Shown in pieces: positions 9,953 to 18,731 of a DNA stretch of 64,000 nt. Numbering within the stretch: position 1 is the stretch's first letter; every line of letters begins with the position of its first letter. The DNA lies in assembly GCF_000759675.1 (NCBI RefSeq), contig NZ_BAWM01000018.1, positions 158,311-222,310 on the forward strand. The letters are read 5' to 3'. Under the pieces are notes generated by a model. That model had not been told where the DNA came from and did no database searches. It saw nothing but the letters and a program-made list of their open reading frames with translations. This DNA is from Neobacillus niacini (GTDB taxonomy: Bacteria; Bacillota; Bacilli; Bacillales; Cytobacillaceae). The translations under genes and the position numbers were made by a program.

Positions 9953-11308
9953 TTAGATAGTCTTCATCACATCATGTAACTCAAGAAACTTTGTATTGAA
10001 TTGTCCCTCTACGAAATTTTCATGCTCAAGCAATTTTAAATGGAACGGGATGGTGGTATGGATACCCTCGATCACAAATTCGCTTAGTGCACGCTTCATT
10101 CGTGAGATTGCTTCTTCCCTGCTATTACCATATGTGATGACTTTCGCAATCATGGAATCATAATAAGGTGGAATGGTATAACCTGGGTATGCAGCTGAAT
10201 CAATTCGAACTCCAAAGCCGCCAGGAGGCAAATACATATTAATTTTCCCAGCTGAAGGCATGAAGTTCTTTTCAGGGTTCTCTGCATTAATTCGGCACTC
10301 TATTGCCCAGCCCGTAAACGTAACTTCCTGCTGGTTAAGCGTTAATTTTTCTCCAGAAGCAACTCTGATTTGCTCCTTAATAAGATCAATACCTGTAACC
10401 ATTTCTGTAACTGGGTGCTCCACCTGTATCCTTGTGTTCATTTCCATAAAATAAAATTTACGATTGCGGTAGTCATATATAAATTCTACCGTTCCCGCAC
10501 CTGAATAATCAACTGCTTTTGCTGCTTTTACTGCAGCATTTCCCATTTCTGCACGCATTTCTCCATCTAATGCTGGAGAAGGTGTCTCTTCTAACAGCTT
10601 TTGCAGTCTGCGTTGAATAGAGCAGTCTCTTTCCCCTAAATGGATAGTGTTTCCATAGGAATCTGCAAGTACTTGTATTTCAACATGACGGAAATCCTCA
10701 ATATACTTTTCTATGTATACTCCCGGATTACCAAAAGCGGTCAAAGCTTCCTGCTGTGTAATAGAAATACCCTTAATTAGTTCCTGTTCATTTTTTGCAA
10801 CGCGGATCCCTTTACCGCCTCCGCCAGCAGTTGCTTTGATGATTACAGGGTATTCTATTCTACTTACAAGCTCGAGTGCCTCATCAATATCATTAATGAT
10901 ACCCGTTGATCCTGGTACAATTGGTACACCAGCTTCACGCATCGTTTCTCTGGCAATATCCTTTGTACCCATTTTTGTAATAGCTTCAGGACTTGGTCCT
11001 ACGAAAGTAATATTGCATTCACGGCAAAGTTCAGCGAAATCTGCATTTTCAGCTAGAAACCCATAACCTGGGTGGATCGCATCACAAGCTGTTAATTTTG
11101 CCACACTAATTAAATTTGTCACATTTAAGTAGCTATCTTTTGATAATGTCGGTCCTATGCAATAGGCTTCGTCTGCAAGTTGTACATGCAGCGCTTCACG
11201 GTCTGCCTCCGAGAAAACAGCAACAGATTCAATTCCCATTTCTCTACAAGCTCGAATAATTCTGACCGCTATTTCTCCTCTGTTTGCAATTAACAGTTTC
11301 TTTATCAT
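9953..11308 (-). CDS. accC: Acetyl-CoA carboxylase, biotin carboxylase subunit
   Basis: 451-aa ATP-grasp enzyme that carboxylates the biotin on AccB using bicarbonate and ATP. Visible: [19 protein letters not shown] at the N-terminus, glycine-rich ATP loop [13 protein letters not shown] near residue 160, and the catalytic [14 protein letters not shown] near residue 290. It lies 14 nt downstream of accB and directly before yqhY. First committed step of fatty acid synthesis. Confidence 0.97.
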   Translation of the reverse strand: MIKKLLIANRGEIAVRIIRACREMGIESVAVFSEADREALHVQLADEAYCIGPTLSKDSYLNVTNLISVAKLTACDAIHPGYGFLAENADFAELCRECNITFVGPSPEAITKMGTKDIARETMREAGVPIVPGSTGIINDIDEALELVSRIEYPVIIKATAGGGGKGIRVAKNEQELIKGISITQQEALTAFGNPGVYIEKYIEDFRHVEIQVLADSYGNTIHLGERDCSIQRRLQKLLEETPSPALDGEMRAEMGNAAVKAAKAVDYSGAGTVEFIYDYRNRKFYFMEMNTRIQVEHPVTEMVTGIDLIKEQIRVASGEKLTLNQQEVTFTGWAIECRINAENPEKNFMPSAGKINMYLPPGGFGVRIDSAAYPGYTIPPYYDSMIAKVITYGNSREEAISRMKRALSEFVIEGIHTTIPFHLKLLEHENFVEGQFNTKFLELHDVMKTI

Positions 11309-11322
11309 CCTGTTATCGCTCC

Positions 11323-11838
11323 TTATTCTGGTTTTACTAAAAATAATGGTTGCCCATATTCTACCAATTGGCCATTCTTCACAAGTACTTCAACGATTTC
11401 ACCATTAACTTCTGCTTCAATTTCATTAAATAATTTCATCGCCTCAACAATACATACGATAGAATCTTTCGTAACAACAGAGCCTGATTTAACGTACACA
11501 TCCGCTTCAGGTGTTGGTGAAGCATAAAAAGTCCCAACCATTGGGGAAGTAATTTTGTGTAAATTTGATGTATCAACTGGAGTTGCTGCAACATTGTTTG
11601 CTTCTTCCTGCTTTAATTCTTGCACAGGTGCTGGAGTTGATACTGCTGCTGGTGATGCTGGTTGAATCACCGGAACAACCTCTGCTCCTGCTTGTGGTAC
11701 TGGTTGTACAGATGTTACTGTTGTCCCAGTATATTTTTTCATTTTAATTTTTGAACCTTCATTTTCATATACGAATTCATCAATGCTTGAATGGTCAACT
11801 AATTTTATCAATTCACGAATTTCTTGTACTTTTAACAA
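11323..11838 (-). CDS. accB: Biotin carboxyl carrier protein of acetyl-CoA carboxylase
   Basis: 171 aa. N-terminal helical segment ([21 protein letters not shown]), a Pro/Ala/Val-rich flexible linker (about residues 45-90), and the C-terminal biotinyl domain. The biotinylated Lys lies in [10 protein letters not shown]; most homologues have EAMKLMNEIE, so Met is replaced by Phe next to the lysine. I chose the TTG at 11838 with AAGGAG 8 nt upstream; the in-frame GTG at 11847 overlaps that site. Confidence 0.93.
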   Translation of the reverse strand: MLKVQEIRELIKLVDHSSIDEFVYENEGSKIKMKKYTGTTVTSVQPVPQAGAEVVPVIQPASPAAVSTPAPVQELKQEEANNVAATPVDTSNLHKITSPMVGTFYASPTPEADVYVKSGSVVTKDSIVCIVEAMKLFNEIEAEVNGEIVEVLVKNGQLVEYGQPLFLVKPE

Positions 11839-11881
11839 TCTGAACACTCCTTGTTCTGCAAAATTAAGACTAACTACTAAT

Positions 11882-11911
11882 ACTATACGCTAATACATTG
11901 TTAAAGTTCAA
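11882..11911 (-). promoter_or_regulatory. Candidate sigma-A promoter of accBC-yqhY
   Basis: Minus strand: TTGAAC (-35, 11906-11911), 18 nt, TATAGT (-10, 11882-11887), lying about 45 nt upstream of the accB ribosome site and downstream of the spoIIIAH terminator. No FapR-type palindrome is visible. Confidence 0.5.
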
Positions 11912-11933
11912 TATGCTTATTCAGCTATCAGCT

Positions 11934-11963
11934 AAAAAAGGAAAGCCTAAGCTTTCCTTTTTT
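11934..11963 (-). terminator. Intrinsic terminator after spoIIIAH
   Basis: Hairpin AAAAAAGGAAAGC / GCTTTCCTTTTTT with a short TAGG-type loop, with T-run on the minus strand. It isolates the sporulation operon from vegetative accBC. Confidence 0.82.
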
Positions 11964-11972
11964 ATGTTTTAT

Positions 11973-12548
11973 TTATTTAGTTGGCTGGAATTCAACAGCA
12001 ACAAAGTTTGTTTCGCCAATTTCTTTCTTAACCATTTGAATAATCGCGTTTGCTTCTGATTTAGAAGACTCTTTATTAGACTTTACAATAATTTTAACCG
12101 TTGAACCATCTGCTCTAACAAGGGCATCCTCATAATTCATCGCTTTTATTAATGTCTCAAGCATTTCTTCCTTTTGAGCGATTTCATTTAATTTTTTCAT
12201 TTGGTCAACCGCTTCGCTTCTTTCATCTGCAGGAAGGTTAGTTGTCGCCACAACCGTGTTTAATTGTTCCTTTGCTTCACTGCGCTCGTCTTGAAGCTTC
12301 AAACGAAGCGCTTCAAATTCTTCATCCCCAGCGACCTGTGAAATAATAGTATCGCTATCCTTTGCTTCAGCATCTGTTTTCGTTTCTGTTTGGTCAGTTT
12401 TCGTTTCTTTTTGATCAGTTTTCTCTTCTTGCTTTACTGCTGCAAGTTCATTGCTTTTTTGTTCAGGAGTAGTAATGTAATAAACTGATAATACAACCAC
12501 TAAACTTAACATTGTTAATAACCAAACTGTTTGTTTTTTCAATAGCAT
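11973..12548 (-). CDS. spoIIIAH: Stage III sporulation protein AH
   Basis: 191 aa. One N-terminal membrane segment (about residues 7-26), a variable Lys/Glu/Thr-rich repeat linker (repeated Q-T-E-T-K-T-D units near residues 40-60), and the C-terminal YscJ/FliF-like ring domain. SpoIIIAH in the mother-cell membrane binds forespore SpoIIQ to form the channel that feeds the forespore. Last gene of the operon. Confidence 0.94.
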   Translation of the reverse strand: MLLKKQTVWLLTMLSLVVVLSVYYITTPEQKSNELAAVKQEEKTDQKETKTDQTETKTDAEAKDSDTIISQVAGDEEFEALRLKLQDERSEAKEQLNTVVATTNLPADERSEAVDQMKKLNEIAQKEEMLETLIKAMNYEDALVRADGSTVKIIVKSNKESSKSEANAIIQMVKKEIGETNFVAVEFQPTK

Positions 12549-12563
12549 TTGTAAATCCTCCTT

Positions 12564-13214
12564 TTATTTTTTAGGCATAACGGCAACGCGATGACTTGGT
12601 ACGTCAAGCGATCTTGTTACTGCCTCAATAATCCATTTTTTCACTTGAATATTTTCTGCACCTTTAGCTACCACTAACACTCCGCGAATGGAAGGTTTTT
12701 GATATTCAACCACAATTGGAACCTCTTTCTCTCCTTCACGAATAATGACTAATTGCTCGTCAGTGGAAGTATCCTGCACTTTTCGTTCCCCACCCTCGTT
12801 GTCTTTTTCTTCTGTTGTCTGTGATTTTGTTACCGTATTTTTCTCGAGCACCTTCTTGTCTGTAGAATCAATGTTAACTACTACCGTTACATCATCTACA
12901 CCCAGCATTTCTTCAAGTGCCTTCGTAAGTTGCTTCTCATACTCTTCTTCGTAACCAGTAATTGTTTTATTATTTGAATCCTTCTTAAGGCTAAATGTCT
13001 CAACATCCGCTGCTTCCTCTTGGCTGCTGTTCACTGTCTTACTATCAACAGGAGCTGATTTATTCGAAAAAAGTACATTACCGACAATCATGAAGGCAGC
13101 ACCGATGCATAGTACCAGAATCATATATTGATATTTCCCTGACTTTTTATCGGAATTCTCTCCCTTTGCCAATATGTTTTTTAACCATGAAAATGGTCCT
13201 TTGCTATTTTCCAT
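12564..13214 (-). CDS. spoIIIAG: Stage III sporulation protein AG
   Basis: 216 aa. N-terminal membrane segment (about residues 29-48, YMILVLCIGAAFMIVGNVLF) and a periplasm-facing ring-building domain with EKQLTKALEEMLGVDDVTVVVN and IRGVLVVAKGAENIQV. It forms the large 30-mer-type ring of the feeding-tube complex in B. subtilis. Overlaps spoIIIAF by 11 nt. Confidence 0.94.
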   Translation of the reverse strand: MENSKGPFSWLKNILAKGENSDKKSGKYQYMILVLCIGAAFMIVGNVLFSNKSAPVDSKTVNSSQEEAADVETFSLKKDSNNKTITGYEEEYEKQLTKALEEMLGVDDVTVVVNIDSTDKKVLEKNTVTKSQTTEEKDNEGGERKVQDTSTDEQLVIIREGEKEVPIVVEYQKPSIRGVLVVAKGAENIQVKKWIIEAVTRSLDVPSHRVAVMPKK

Positions 13215-13836
13215 TCTGCTTACTCATCCCCCCTTCAACCGAGACTTCAATAGTTTTTTCGGTTACATTCCATTGTTGAGAAAGAAATGCGGCGATTTTT
13301 TCTGATTCTTCTGTTGTATCGTTAGATGGAAGAGGCGTTTCTGTATTAATACTTACTGGTTGTATGGCTTCGACTGTCGTAATGATTGTTTCCGGCTGCT
13401 TAAGGCGAACTGTAACCATTTCTAAGTTTTCAGGGAATGATTCTTGACTATCTTTCTTGGTTGTTAGTTCTATTTTTGCAATTTCCAAACCAAATTGTTC
13501 CATCAACTCCTCTTCTACTCCCTTTTCAAGCTGGACAGCCATTGTTTTTAAAATATATGCATGATTGGAGGCTTGTATTTCTTTTTTCTGCAATTCTATT
13601 AAATTTTCCATATTTTTTTCTCCTGGACCTTGAAAGGAGGGGATCTGAGCCATTGCAGTTTCAAAATCCTTTGAGATTAACTTAAAGATTGGTGTAAGGA
13701 TAATTGCAATTAGCAGCAGCCCTGTAACCATTTTTGTATACTTTTGCAAACTTGTATTTGGAAGCAGCATATCAACAACAGTGGCAAGTAGGATAAATAA
13801 GATAATATTCGTTACCCATTCTATTAAAAATTCCAT
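13204..13836 (-). CDS. spoIIIAF: Stage III sporulation protein AF
   Basis: 210 aa. Two N-terminal hydrophobic helices (about residues 9-26 and 36-53) followed by a soluble domain with LEKGVEEELMEQFGLEIAKIEL, as in SpoIIIAF. Its order between AE and AG is the canonical one. Confidence 0.93.
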   Translation of the reverse strand: MEFLIEWVTNIILFILLATVVDMLLPNTSLQKYTKMVTGLLLIAIILTPIFKLISKDFETAMAQIPSFQGPGEKNMENLIELQKKEIQASNHAYILKTMAVQLEKGVEEELMEQFGLEIAKIELTTKKDSQESFPENLEMVTVRLKQPETIITTVEAIQPVSINTETPLPSNDTTEESEKIAAFLSQQWNVTEKTIEVSVEGGMSKQNGK

Positions 13837-13847
13837 AATGTTCTCCC

Positions 13848-15047
13848 CTATCTCATCATCATCGTTAGATTCCCTGCTGCGACAATAACTGTAATACTTA
13901 AAAAGAACATGAGAGATACAATACCGAGTGCAGCAAAAACATAAATTACGCTTTTGCTAATAATATCTAAGCATTTAATAACCGGCCCCCCGCCTAATGG
14001 CTGCAAAATAGCAGCAGCGAATTTATAAATAAACGCGATCATTAAGATTTTAATAGCCGGGAAAGCAACGATGATTAATAGAATGGCAACACCTGCAATA
14101 CCGACTGAATTCTTTAATAATCCAGAGGCACTTACTACTGTATCCGCTGCGTCTGTAAAGATTCTGCCAATGACGGGGATAAAGTTACCTGTAACGAATT
14201 TTGCTGTCCGGATGGCAACACCATCTGTTATCGCTGTCGAAGCACCCTGCACTGAAATCACTCCGAGAAAAACCGTCAAGAAAAGCCCCATTAAACCAAT
14301 GCTCCAGTTTCTTAGCAGCTGTGCCAGCTGTGTCACCTTATACTGGTCTGACATCGTACTCACTATACTCAACAGAGTGGCTAAAAAAAGAAGTGGGAGA
14401 ATGACATATTGCATGAACATCCCGCTGATATTCATTAAAAACAAAATAACAGGGTGGAAAAAAGCAGCCGAGATGATTCCTCCAGATGAAGCAATTAAAG
14501 CTAACAAGAGCGGAATAAGTGCAAGTACGAATGAAATCATGCTCCCGATTGCCTCATTGGTATATTCTATGACTATATGAAAACTATTAAGTGCAATAAT
14601 CACTAGGACCATATAGACGATGGAATAGGCAACTTTACTAATCGTGCTGCTTTCAAATGCATTTTGCATCGATTGGAGAAACATACTGAATATCGTAAGA
14701 AGGATTAAGGAACCAAGCAATTTCCCATTTACAACAAACTCGTGGAATAGAAATTTAAGTATTCCTTGTGTCCAGTCCTTGAAGGAGAATTTCTTATCTC
14801 CCTTCACAAAATCGTACAAACTGCCTTTTTGGCTTTCCGGGAGGAAGCCGCCGTATTTATTTTGAATATCCTCCCAATATTGTTTAAGCTCTGTTAAATC
14901 CATTGTTTTAAGCTGTGCGTCTACTAATTCCTGTGGCGAGAGAGGTGTGGAGGCAACACTCACTTCATCGTTAGCTTGTACACTTGTTGAAGTAAAAAAC
15001 ATAAATAATAGAATAATAATGGGAATAATCTGCAGCCTTTGCTTCAT
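13848..15047 (-). CDS. spoIIIAE: Stage III sporulation protein AE
   Basis: 399-aa polytopic membrane protein with an N-terminal signal-like segment (residues 1-25) and about seven to eight hydrophobic helices from residue 110 on. The family segments RTAKFVTGNFIPVIGRIFTDA and LQPLGGGPVIKCLDI are present. It is thought to form or assist the inner-membrane part of the SpoIIIA-SpoIIQ channel. Confidence 0.95.
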   Translation of the reverse strand: MKQRLQIIPIIILLFMFFTSTSVQANDEVSVASTPLSPQELVDAQLKTMDLTELKQYWEDIQNKYGGFLPESQKGSLYDFVKGDKKFSFKDWTQGILKFLFHEFVVNGKLLGSLILLTIFSMFLQSMQNAFESSTISKVAYSIVYMVLVIIALNSFHIVIEYTNEAIGSMISFVLALIPLLLALIASSGGIISAAFFHPVILFLMNISGMFMQYVILPLLFLATLLSIVSTMSDQYKVTQLAQLLRNWSIGLMGLFLTVFLGVISVQGASTAITDGVAIRTAKFVTGNFIPVIGRIFTDAADTVVSASGLLKNSVGIAGVAILLIIVAFPAIKILMIAFIYKFAAAILQPLGGGPVIKCLDIISKSVIYVFAALGIVSLMFFLSITVIVAAGNLTMMMR

Positions 15048-15084
15048 TATTTTTCACCTCTTGTTTTCAAAGAAAATGACCTTT

Positions 15085-15474
15085 CTAGCTTGGAATCAGC
15101 TTGATTATCGTTTCGATCATGACGGTTAATATCGGAATGGCCATTGCAAGGATTAACACTTTTCCAGCAAGCTCTATTTTTGAAGCCACTGCACCCTGAC
15201 CTGCGTCCTTCGTTATTTGAGATGCAAACTCAGCAATATAGGCAATTCCAATGATTTTAAGTATTGTCTCTACGTAAACCAAATTCACATTTGCATTCAC
15301 TGCCAGCTTTTCAAGCATATGAATAATTTCATAAATCTTATCGACTAAATACAGAAAAATGCTGCAGCCTACAAATACAATTAAGAGGAAGGCGAAATTA
15401 GGTTTTTGTTCCTTTATTATTAATGCAAGGAAGGTTGCAACAAGAGCCACTCCAACTATTTTAATAATTTCAAT
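15085..15474 (-). CDS. spoIIIAD: Stage III sporulation protein AD, probable ATT start
   Basis: 129 aa, about four membrane helices, strongly conserved segments such as KEQKPNFAFLLIV, NANVNLVYVETILKIIGIAY and TKDAGQGAVASKIE. The first in-frame conventional start is GTG at 15450, but that would delete eight residues of the first helix and has no good ribosome site. An AAAGGAGG sequence lies 8 nt upstream of an ATT at 15474, where homologues begin, giving (I/M)EIIKIVG. I therefore propose ATT initiation, as known for infC. Confidence 0.9.
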   Translation of the reverse strand: MEIIKIVGVALVATFLALIIKEQKPNFAFLLIVFVGCSIFLYLVDKIYEIIHMLEKLAVNANVNLVYVETILKIIGIAYIAEFASQITKDAGQGAVASKIELAGKVLILAMAIPILTVMIETIIKLIPS

Positions 15475-15490
15475 GGCAAAGCCCTCCTTT

Positions 15491-15694
15491 CTATTGAAAC
15501 AAGAAGACAGATTTTATTTTCTGGAAGAGGTCATCCACAATTGAGGCGACTTGAAACAAAATATAAATAAAACCGAATAATGTAACCCACTGGGCATATT
15601 CTTTTTTCCCAACCTGATCTAGAACTGTATGCAAAAACGCAACGACTATTCCCACTCCGGCTATTTTAAAAATAATATCCACTTCTAAGCCCAT
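15491..15694 (-). CDS. spoIIIAC: Stage III sporulation protein AC
   Basis: 67-aa protein with two membrane helices (about residues 9-26 and 36-54) and the conserved HTVLDQVGKKEYAQWVTLFGF loop region. Third gene of the spoIIIA operon; part of the membrane portion of the SpoIIIA-SpoIIQ complex. Confidence 0.94.
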   Translation of the reverse strand: MGLEVDIIFKIAGVGIVVAFLHTVLDQVGKKEYAQWVTLFGFIYILFQVASIVDDLFQKIKSVFLFQ

Positions 15695-15705
15695 TGCTTT
15701 TCCCC

Positions 15706-16221
15706 CTAAATTAATAAAATAATCAGTAATAATCCTGAAAAGAACCCTAAACTCTTTACCATTTTTTCGTATTTTGATTGTTTATCAATTGCGTCTGCTT
15801 CCTCTCTTTCGAGATGGGAAAGAGTTAGCATAATATGTTTTTGCTGGGAAAAGCGGTCGTGCCGACCCAGGGTTTCGCCAAATTGTTTCATGATCTCAAA
15901 TTCACCTTGTTTAAAAGCCGTCTGCTTCCAAACTTCTTTCAAGCTGTCTTCCCAGGCTTCCTTTACTGTTGTTTCAGTATCTGTCAATTTCTTTGCAAAG
16001 CTTTCAAAGAAAGATGATAATGGACTTGATAGTTGTGCCGCCAATCTCCTCGCAGCTTCATGCAAGGGTGTATGACCGTACATAATTTCTGCTTCAAGGG
16101 ATTGAAGTGCAGATTTTAACTGCCTAAGCTGTCTCGGTCGCTCGCTTAAATGTTTGGCGGCTTCAAACCCTGTCCAAGTGGTAGCGAGTATTATAAAAAT
16201 GGCTCCAATTAACTTAACCAT
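15706..16221 (-). CDS. spoIIIAB: Stage III sporulation protein AB
   Basis: 171 aa. N-terminal and C-terminal membrane segments (about residues 3-20 and 155-170) bracket a helical cytosolic domain resembling type II secretion GspF-like proteins; RPRQLRQLKSALQSLEAEI is the conserved stretch. Begins one base before the spoIIIAA stop region. Confidence 0.94.
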   Translation of the reverse strand: MVKLIGAIFIILATTWTGFEAAKHLSERPRQLRQLKSALQSLEAEIMYGHTPLHEAARRLAAQLSSPLSSFFESFAKKLTDTETTVKEAWEDSLKEVWKQTAFKQGEFEIMKQFGETLGRHDRFSQQKHIMLTLSHLEREEADAIDKQSKYEKMVKSLGFFSGLLLIILLI

Positions 16222-17145
16222 TTACATCACTCTCACTTTTTGACTCAGTTCTTTTCCGTTTCCATCCAAAATATGTGTAATGGATCCTGGACCGTGAGAC
16301 CTGCTTAGGACAATAAATCGTTGGAATATGTTTTGGTCTATAATGGTCTTTAATGAAGGTCTGTTCCTTACTTCCTCCAAGCTGGATCCATGTGTGGTCA
16401 TAATTAGTTTAATTCCTGCGTGGACAGCTTCTTGAATTGCTTCAGCATCCTCTATGCGGCCAATTTCATCAACAACTAATACATCTGGGCTCATTGAACG
16501 AATCATCATCATCATACCCTCAGCTTTCGGGCAGGCATCTAGCACGTCTAGACGATGGCCGAATGACATTTGAGGAATCCCATTCACACATCCGGCTATT
16601 TCCGACCGTTCATCCACGATCCCTACCTTATATGCATGTATCCCTTTTTCATGGTTTCCAGTTGAGATAATTCTGGCGATATCCCGTAAAAGCGTTGTTT
16701 TTCCTGTTTGGGGTGGACCAACAATCATCGTATGCAACCAGGAATCTTTGAATATAAAGGGTGTAATCTTCTCTGCGATACCTAACTTCTCCTTGGCAAT
16801 CCGGATGTTAAACGAAGCAATATCCCTTATCGCTTTTACCTTTCCTTCTTCAAGAATAACCTTTCCTGCAAGTCCAATTCGATGACCTCCTGAAACCGTG
16901 ATATACCCCCGCTTCAGTTCTTCCTCAAGTGTATATATAGAGAATTGGCTGATTTTATTCATTAAATGGAAAGCATCTTCTTGCCGAATAATGTACGATA
17001 GAAACCTTGGAGCGCCTTTCATCGTAATTTCAATTGGACGGTCGATGCGAATTCTGATTTCTTCCAATTCTTCTTTTTGATTAGGAGGGATTTTACTGAT
17101 TAGATCTGCAATGTTTTTTGGTAAGAATTTTAGGATCGTTTCCAC
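16222..17145 (-). CDS. spoIIIAA: Stage III sporulation protein AA, secretion-type ATPase
   Basis: 307-aa AAA/secretion-superfamily ATPase driving the SpoIIIA channel. Walker A GPPQTGKTTLLRD near residue 142, Walker B DVLVVDEIGR near residue 213, and MTTHGSSLEEV after it. It is the first gene of the operon and starts behind an AAGGAGGA site; a sigma-E-type promoter lies about 40 nt upstream. Confidence 0.96.
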   Translation of the reverse strand: METILKFLPKNIADLISKIPPNQKEELEEIRIRIDRPIEITMKGAPRFLSYIIRQEDAFHLMNKISQFSIYTLEEELKRGYITVSGGHRIGLAGKVILEEGKVKAIRDIASFNIRIAKEKLGIAEKITPFIFKDSWLHTMIVGPPQTGKTTLLRDIARIISTGNHEKGIHAYKVGIVDERSEIAGCVNGIPQMSFGHRLDVLDACPKAEGMMMMIRSMSPDVLVVDEIGRIEDAEAIQEAVHAGIKLIMTTHGSSLEEVRNRPSLKTIIDQNIFQRFIVLSRSHGPGSITHILDGNGKELSQKVRVM

Positions 17146-17181
17146 ATTCGTTCCTCCTTTTTTGCTTGTCTCATTATTTAA

Positions 17182-17209
17182 AATGTATGCCTTTCGATAA
17201 GCAATATGA
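17182..17209 (-). promoter_or_regulatory. Sigma-E-type promoter of the spoIIIA operon
   Basis: Minus strand TCATATT (17203-17209), 13 nt, CATACATT (17182-17189), an excellent match to the mother-cell sigma-E consensus. It lies upstream of spoIIIAA, which is sigma-E dependent in B. subtilis. Confidence 0.72.
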
Positions 17210-17336
17210 CCTTGAAAATTTTAATTCTTTCAAAATACTCTTATTTTCTATTAAATTAAAAGTATTGCTAGAACGAATACTTCCAATGACAAAACGTACT
17301 TTATAATATATGCAGCATTCGAAAGGGGAACGAACC

Positions 17337-18011
17337 ATGTATAATCAAAGACCAGTAGTCCATAATCCACAGCCTCCCAGTAAAAATATTATTAAGGTTA
17401 CTGGGGAAGGAGAAATTGCCGTTCAACCTGATACAGCGTCTGTAAATTTAGGTGTAGTAACAGAAAGTAAGGAGCTGATTGAAGCTCAACATCAGAATTC
17501 AATAATTGGAAAAAAGGTCATTGATTCACTAATAGCATTAGGGATTGATAAGAATCAGATACAAACTTTTGATTATCGTATTGAATCAGATTACGATTAT
17601 GATCAAGGGAAACAAATTTTTCGTGGCTATAAAATCACACAAATTTTACAGGTGAAATTAGAAGATTTATCGATTATTGGGAAAGTAGTGGATACTGCTG
17701 TTCAGAACGGAGCCAACTATGTGGCTAACATTCAATTTACAATCAAATATAAAGAGGCTTATTACCAACAAGCACTTGCCTTGGCATTAAAGAATGCAAA
17801 CAATAAAGCGACAACCATTGCTAATACGATAAAAGTGAACCTAAATCCTACACCCATTCTAGTTACAGAGGTTAGAGACACAATTCAACCCTTTGAGACC
17901 CACCAAATTGCCTTTGCTAAAGGAGTCAGCTCCACCCAAATTGAACCAGGGCAGCTCGTCATTAAAGCGCATGTTTTAACAGAATACAAATATCATTCAA
18001 TTAATGGATAA
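17337..18011 (+). CDS. SIMPL (DUF541) domain protein
   Basis: 224 aa, the only plus-strand gene of this region. KVTGEGEIAVQPDTASVNLGV and the late LVIKAHVLTEYKY segments are characteristic of the SIMPL/DUF541 family (BP26-like), whose proteins are secreted or surface-associated and form rings; the role is unknown. No clear signal peptide is visible. The ATG at 17337 has GGGG 8 nt upstream; the longer in-frame ORF is unlikely. Confidence 0.85.
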   Translation: MYNQRPVVHNPQPPSKNIIKVTGEGEIAVQPDTASVNLGVVTESKELIEAQHQNSIIGKKVIDSLIALGIDKNQIQTFDYRIESDYDYDQGKQIFRGYKITQILQVKLEDLSIIGKVVDTAVQNGANYVANIQFTIKYKEAYYQQALALALKNANNKATTIANTIKVNLNPTPILVTEVRDTIQPFETHQIAFAKGVSSTQIEPGQLVIKAHVLTEYKYHSING

Positions 18012-18053
18012 AAAAAGAGTGAATCACTAAAATTAGTGGTTCACTCTTTTTTT
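18010..18053. terminator. Bidirectional terminator between the SIMPL gene and the ccm cluster
   Basis: Stem AAAAAAGAGTGAATCAC / GTGGTTCACTCTTTTTT with an 8-nt loop. A and T tracts on both sides let it end the plus-strand SIMPL gene and the minus-strand ccm operon. Confidence 0.88.
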
Positions 18054-18060
18054 GATAGAT

Positions 18061-18570
18061 TTATTTATCATACTTTTTAACCATTTCGTAAAGTTGTGCG
18101 GATGTTACTGGTCCGTTGTAATGTTCTCTTATTACCCCTTGTCTATCGATGACAAATGTTTCTGGCTGTCCGGTAACATTATACTTTTTGGCAATTTTAG
18201 AATTATAGTCAAAAACATACACAGCAGGTGTATTATATTTTTCTAGGAATTTTTTAACTCGGTCCTTTGTTTCACCCTTGTTAATCATAATTAATCTGTA
18301 TTGATCACCGTAATCCTTTGCAAATGACTCAAGCTCAGGAGCTTCATCCACGCAAGGTTTACACCATGAAGCAAAATAATTTAAGATGATTATTTCGCCT
18401 TTGTAATCAGAAAGCTTCGTATTTGTTCCATCTAAATTTGGCAGCTCGAAATTATATGCTTGGTCCCCGACATCAGTATTGTCACCTTTGCTAGCCAAAC
18501 TATATCCAAAAAAACCAAACATTCCAATTAATAGAAACAACACGAGTAAGTTAATGACTCGTCTGCTCAT
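18061..18570 (-). CDS. CcmG/ResA-like thiol-disulfide oxidoreductase
   Basis: 169 aa. N-terminal membrane anchor (about residues 6-25) then an extracytoplasmic thioredoxin fold with the active site ASWCKPC near residue 71 and the cis-proline loop TGQPETFV. It reduces apocytochrome CxxCH cysteines before haem attachment. It could equally be called ResA by sequence, but its place as last gene of a System I cluster, one gene after ccmD, makes the CcmG/DsbE role the better inference. Confidence 0.85.
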   Translation of the reverse strand: MSRRVINLLVLFLLIGMFGFFGYSLASKGDNTDVGDQAYNFELPNLDGTNTKLSDYKGEIIILNYFASWCKPCVDEAPELESFAKDYGDQYRLIMINKGETKDRVKKFLEKYNTPAVYVFDYNSKIAKKYNVTGQPETFVIDRQGVIREHYNGPVTSAQLYEMVKKYDK

Positions 18571-18593
18571 CTGTGCTTCCTCCTAACAACCCC

Positions 18594-18719
18594 TTATTTA
18601 TCCAGTTGTTTTAAAAATTCAATATCCTTTTTAAGGCTGCTATGACGCTTTCCGATAAGAAGCATATAGCCAAAAATAATTACCCAAACTATTGAATATG
18701 CTGCATACATGAATCCCAT
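18594..18719 (-). CDS. ccmD: CcmD-like small membrane protein
   Basis: 41 aa, easily missed because of size. One membrane helix (about residues 4-23, YAAYSIVWVIIFGYMLL) is followed by a basic/charged tail GKRHSSLKKDIEFLKQLDK, the CcmD architecture. Perfect AGGAGG site 8 nt before the ATG. It lies between ccmC and the ccmG-like gene, as ccmD does in proteobacterial ccm operons, and there helps release holo-CcmE from CcmABC. Confidence 0.8.
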   Translation of the reverse strand: MGFMYAAYSIVWVIIFGYMLLIGKRHSSLKKDIEFLKQLDK

Positions 18720-18731
18720 GATTAATTCCTC

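Noticed and set aside
14071..14580. 169-codon plus-strand frame antisense to spoIIIAE
   Set aside because: It is a shadow of the strongly conserved, opposite-strand spoIIIAE and has no family-like sequence or ribosome site.
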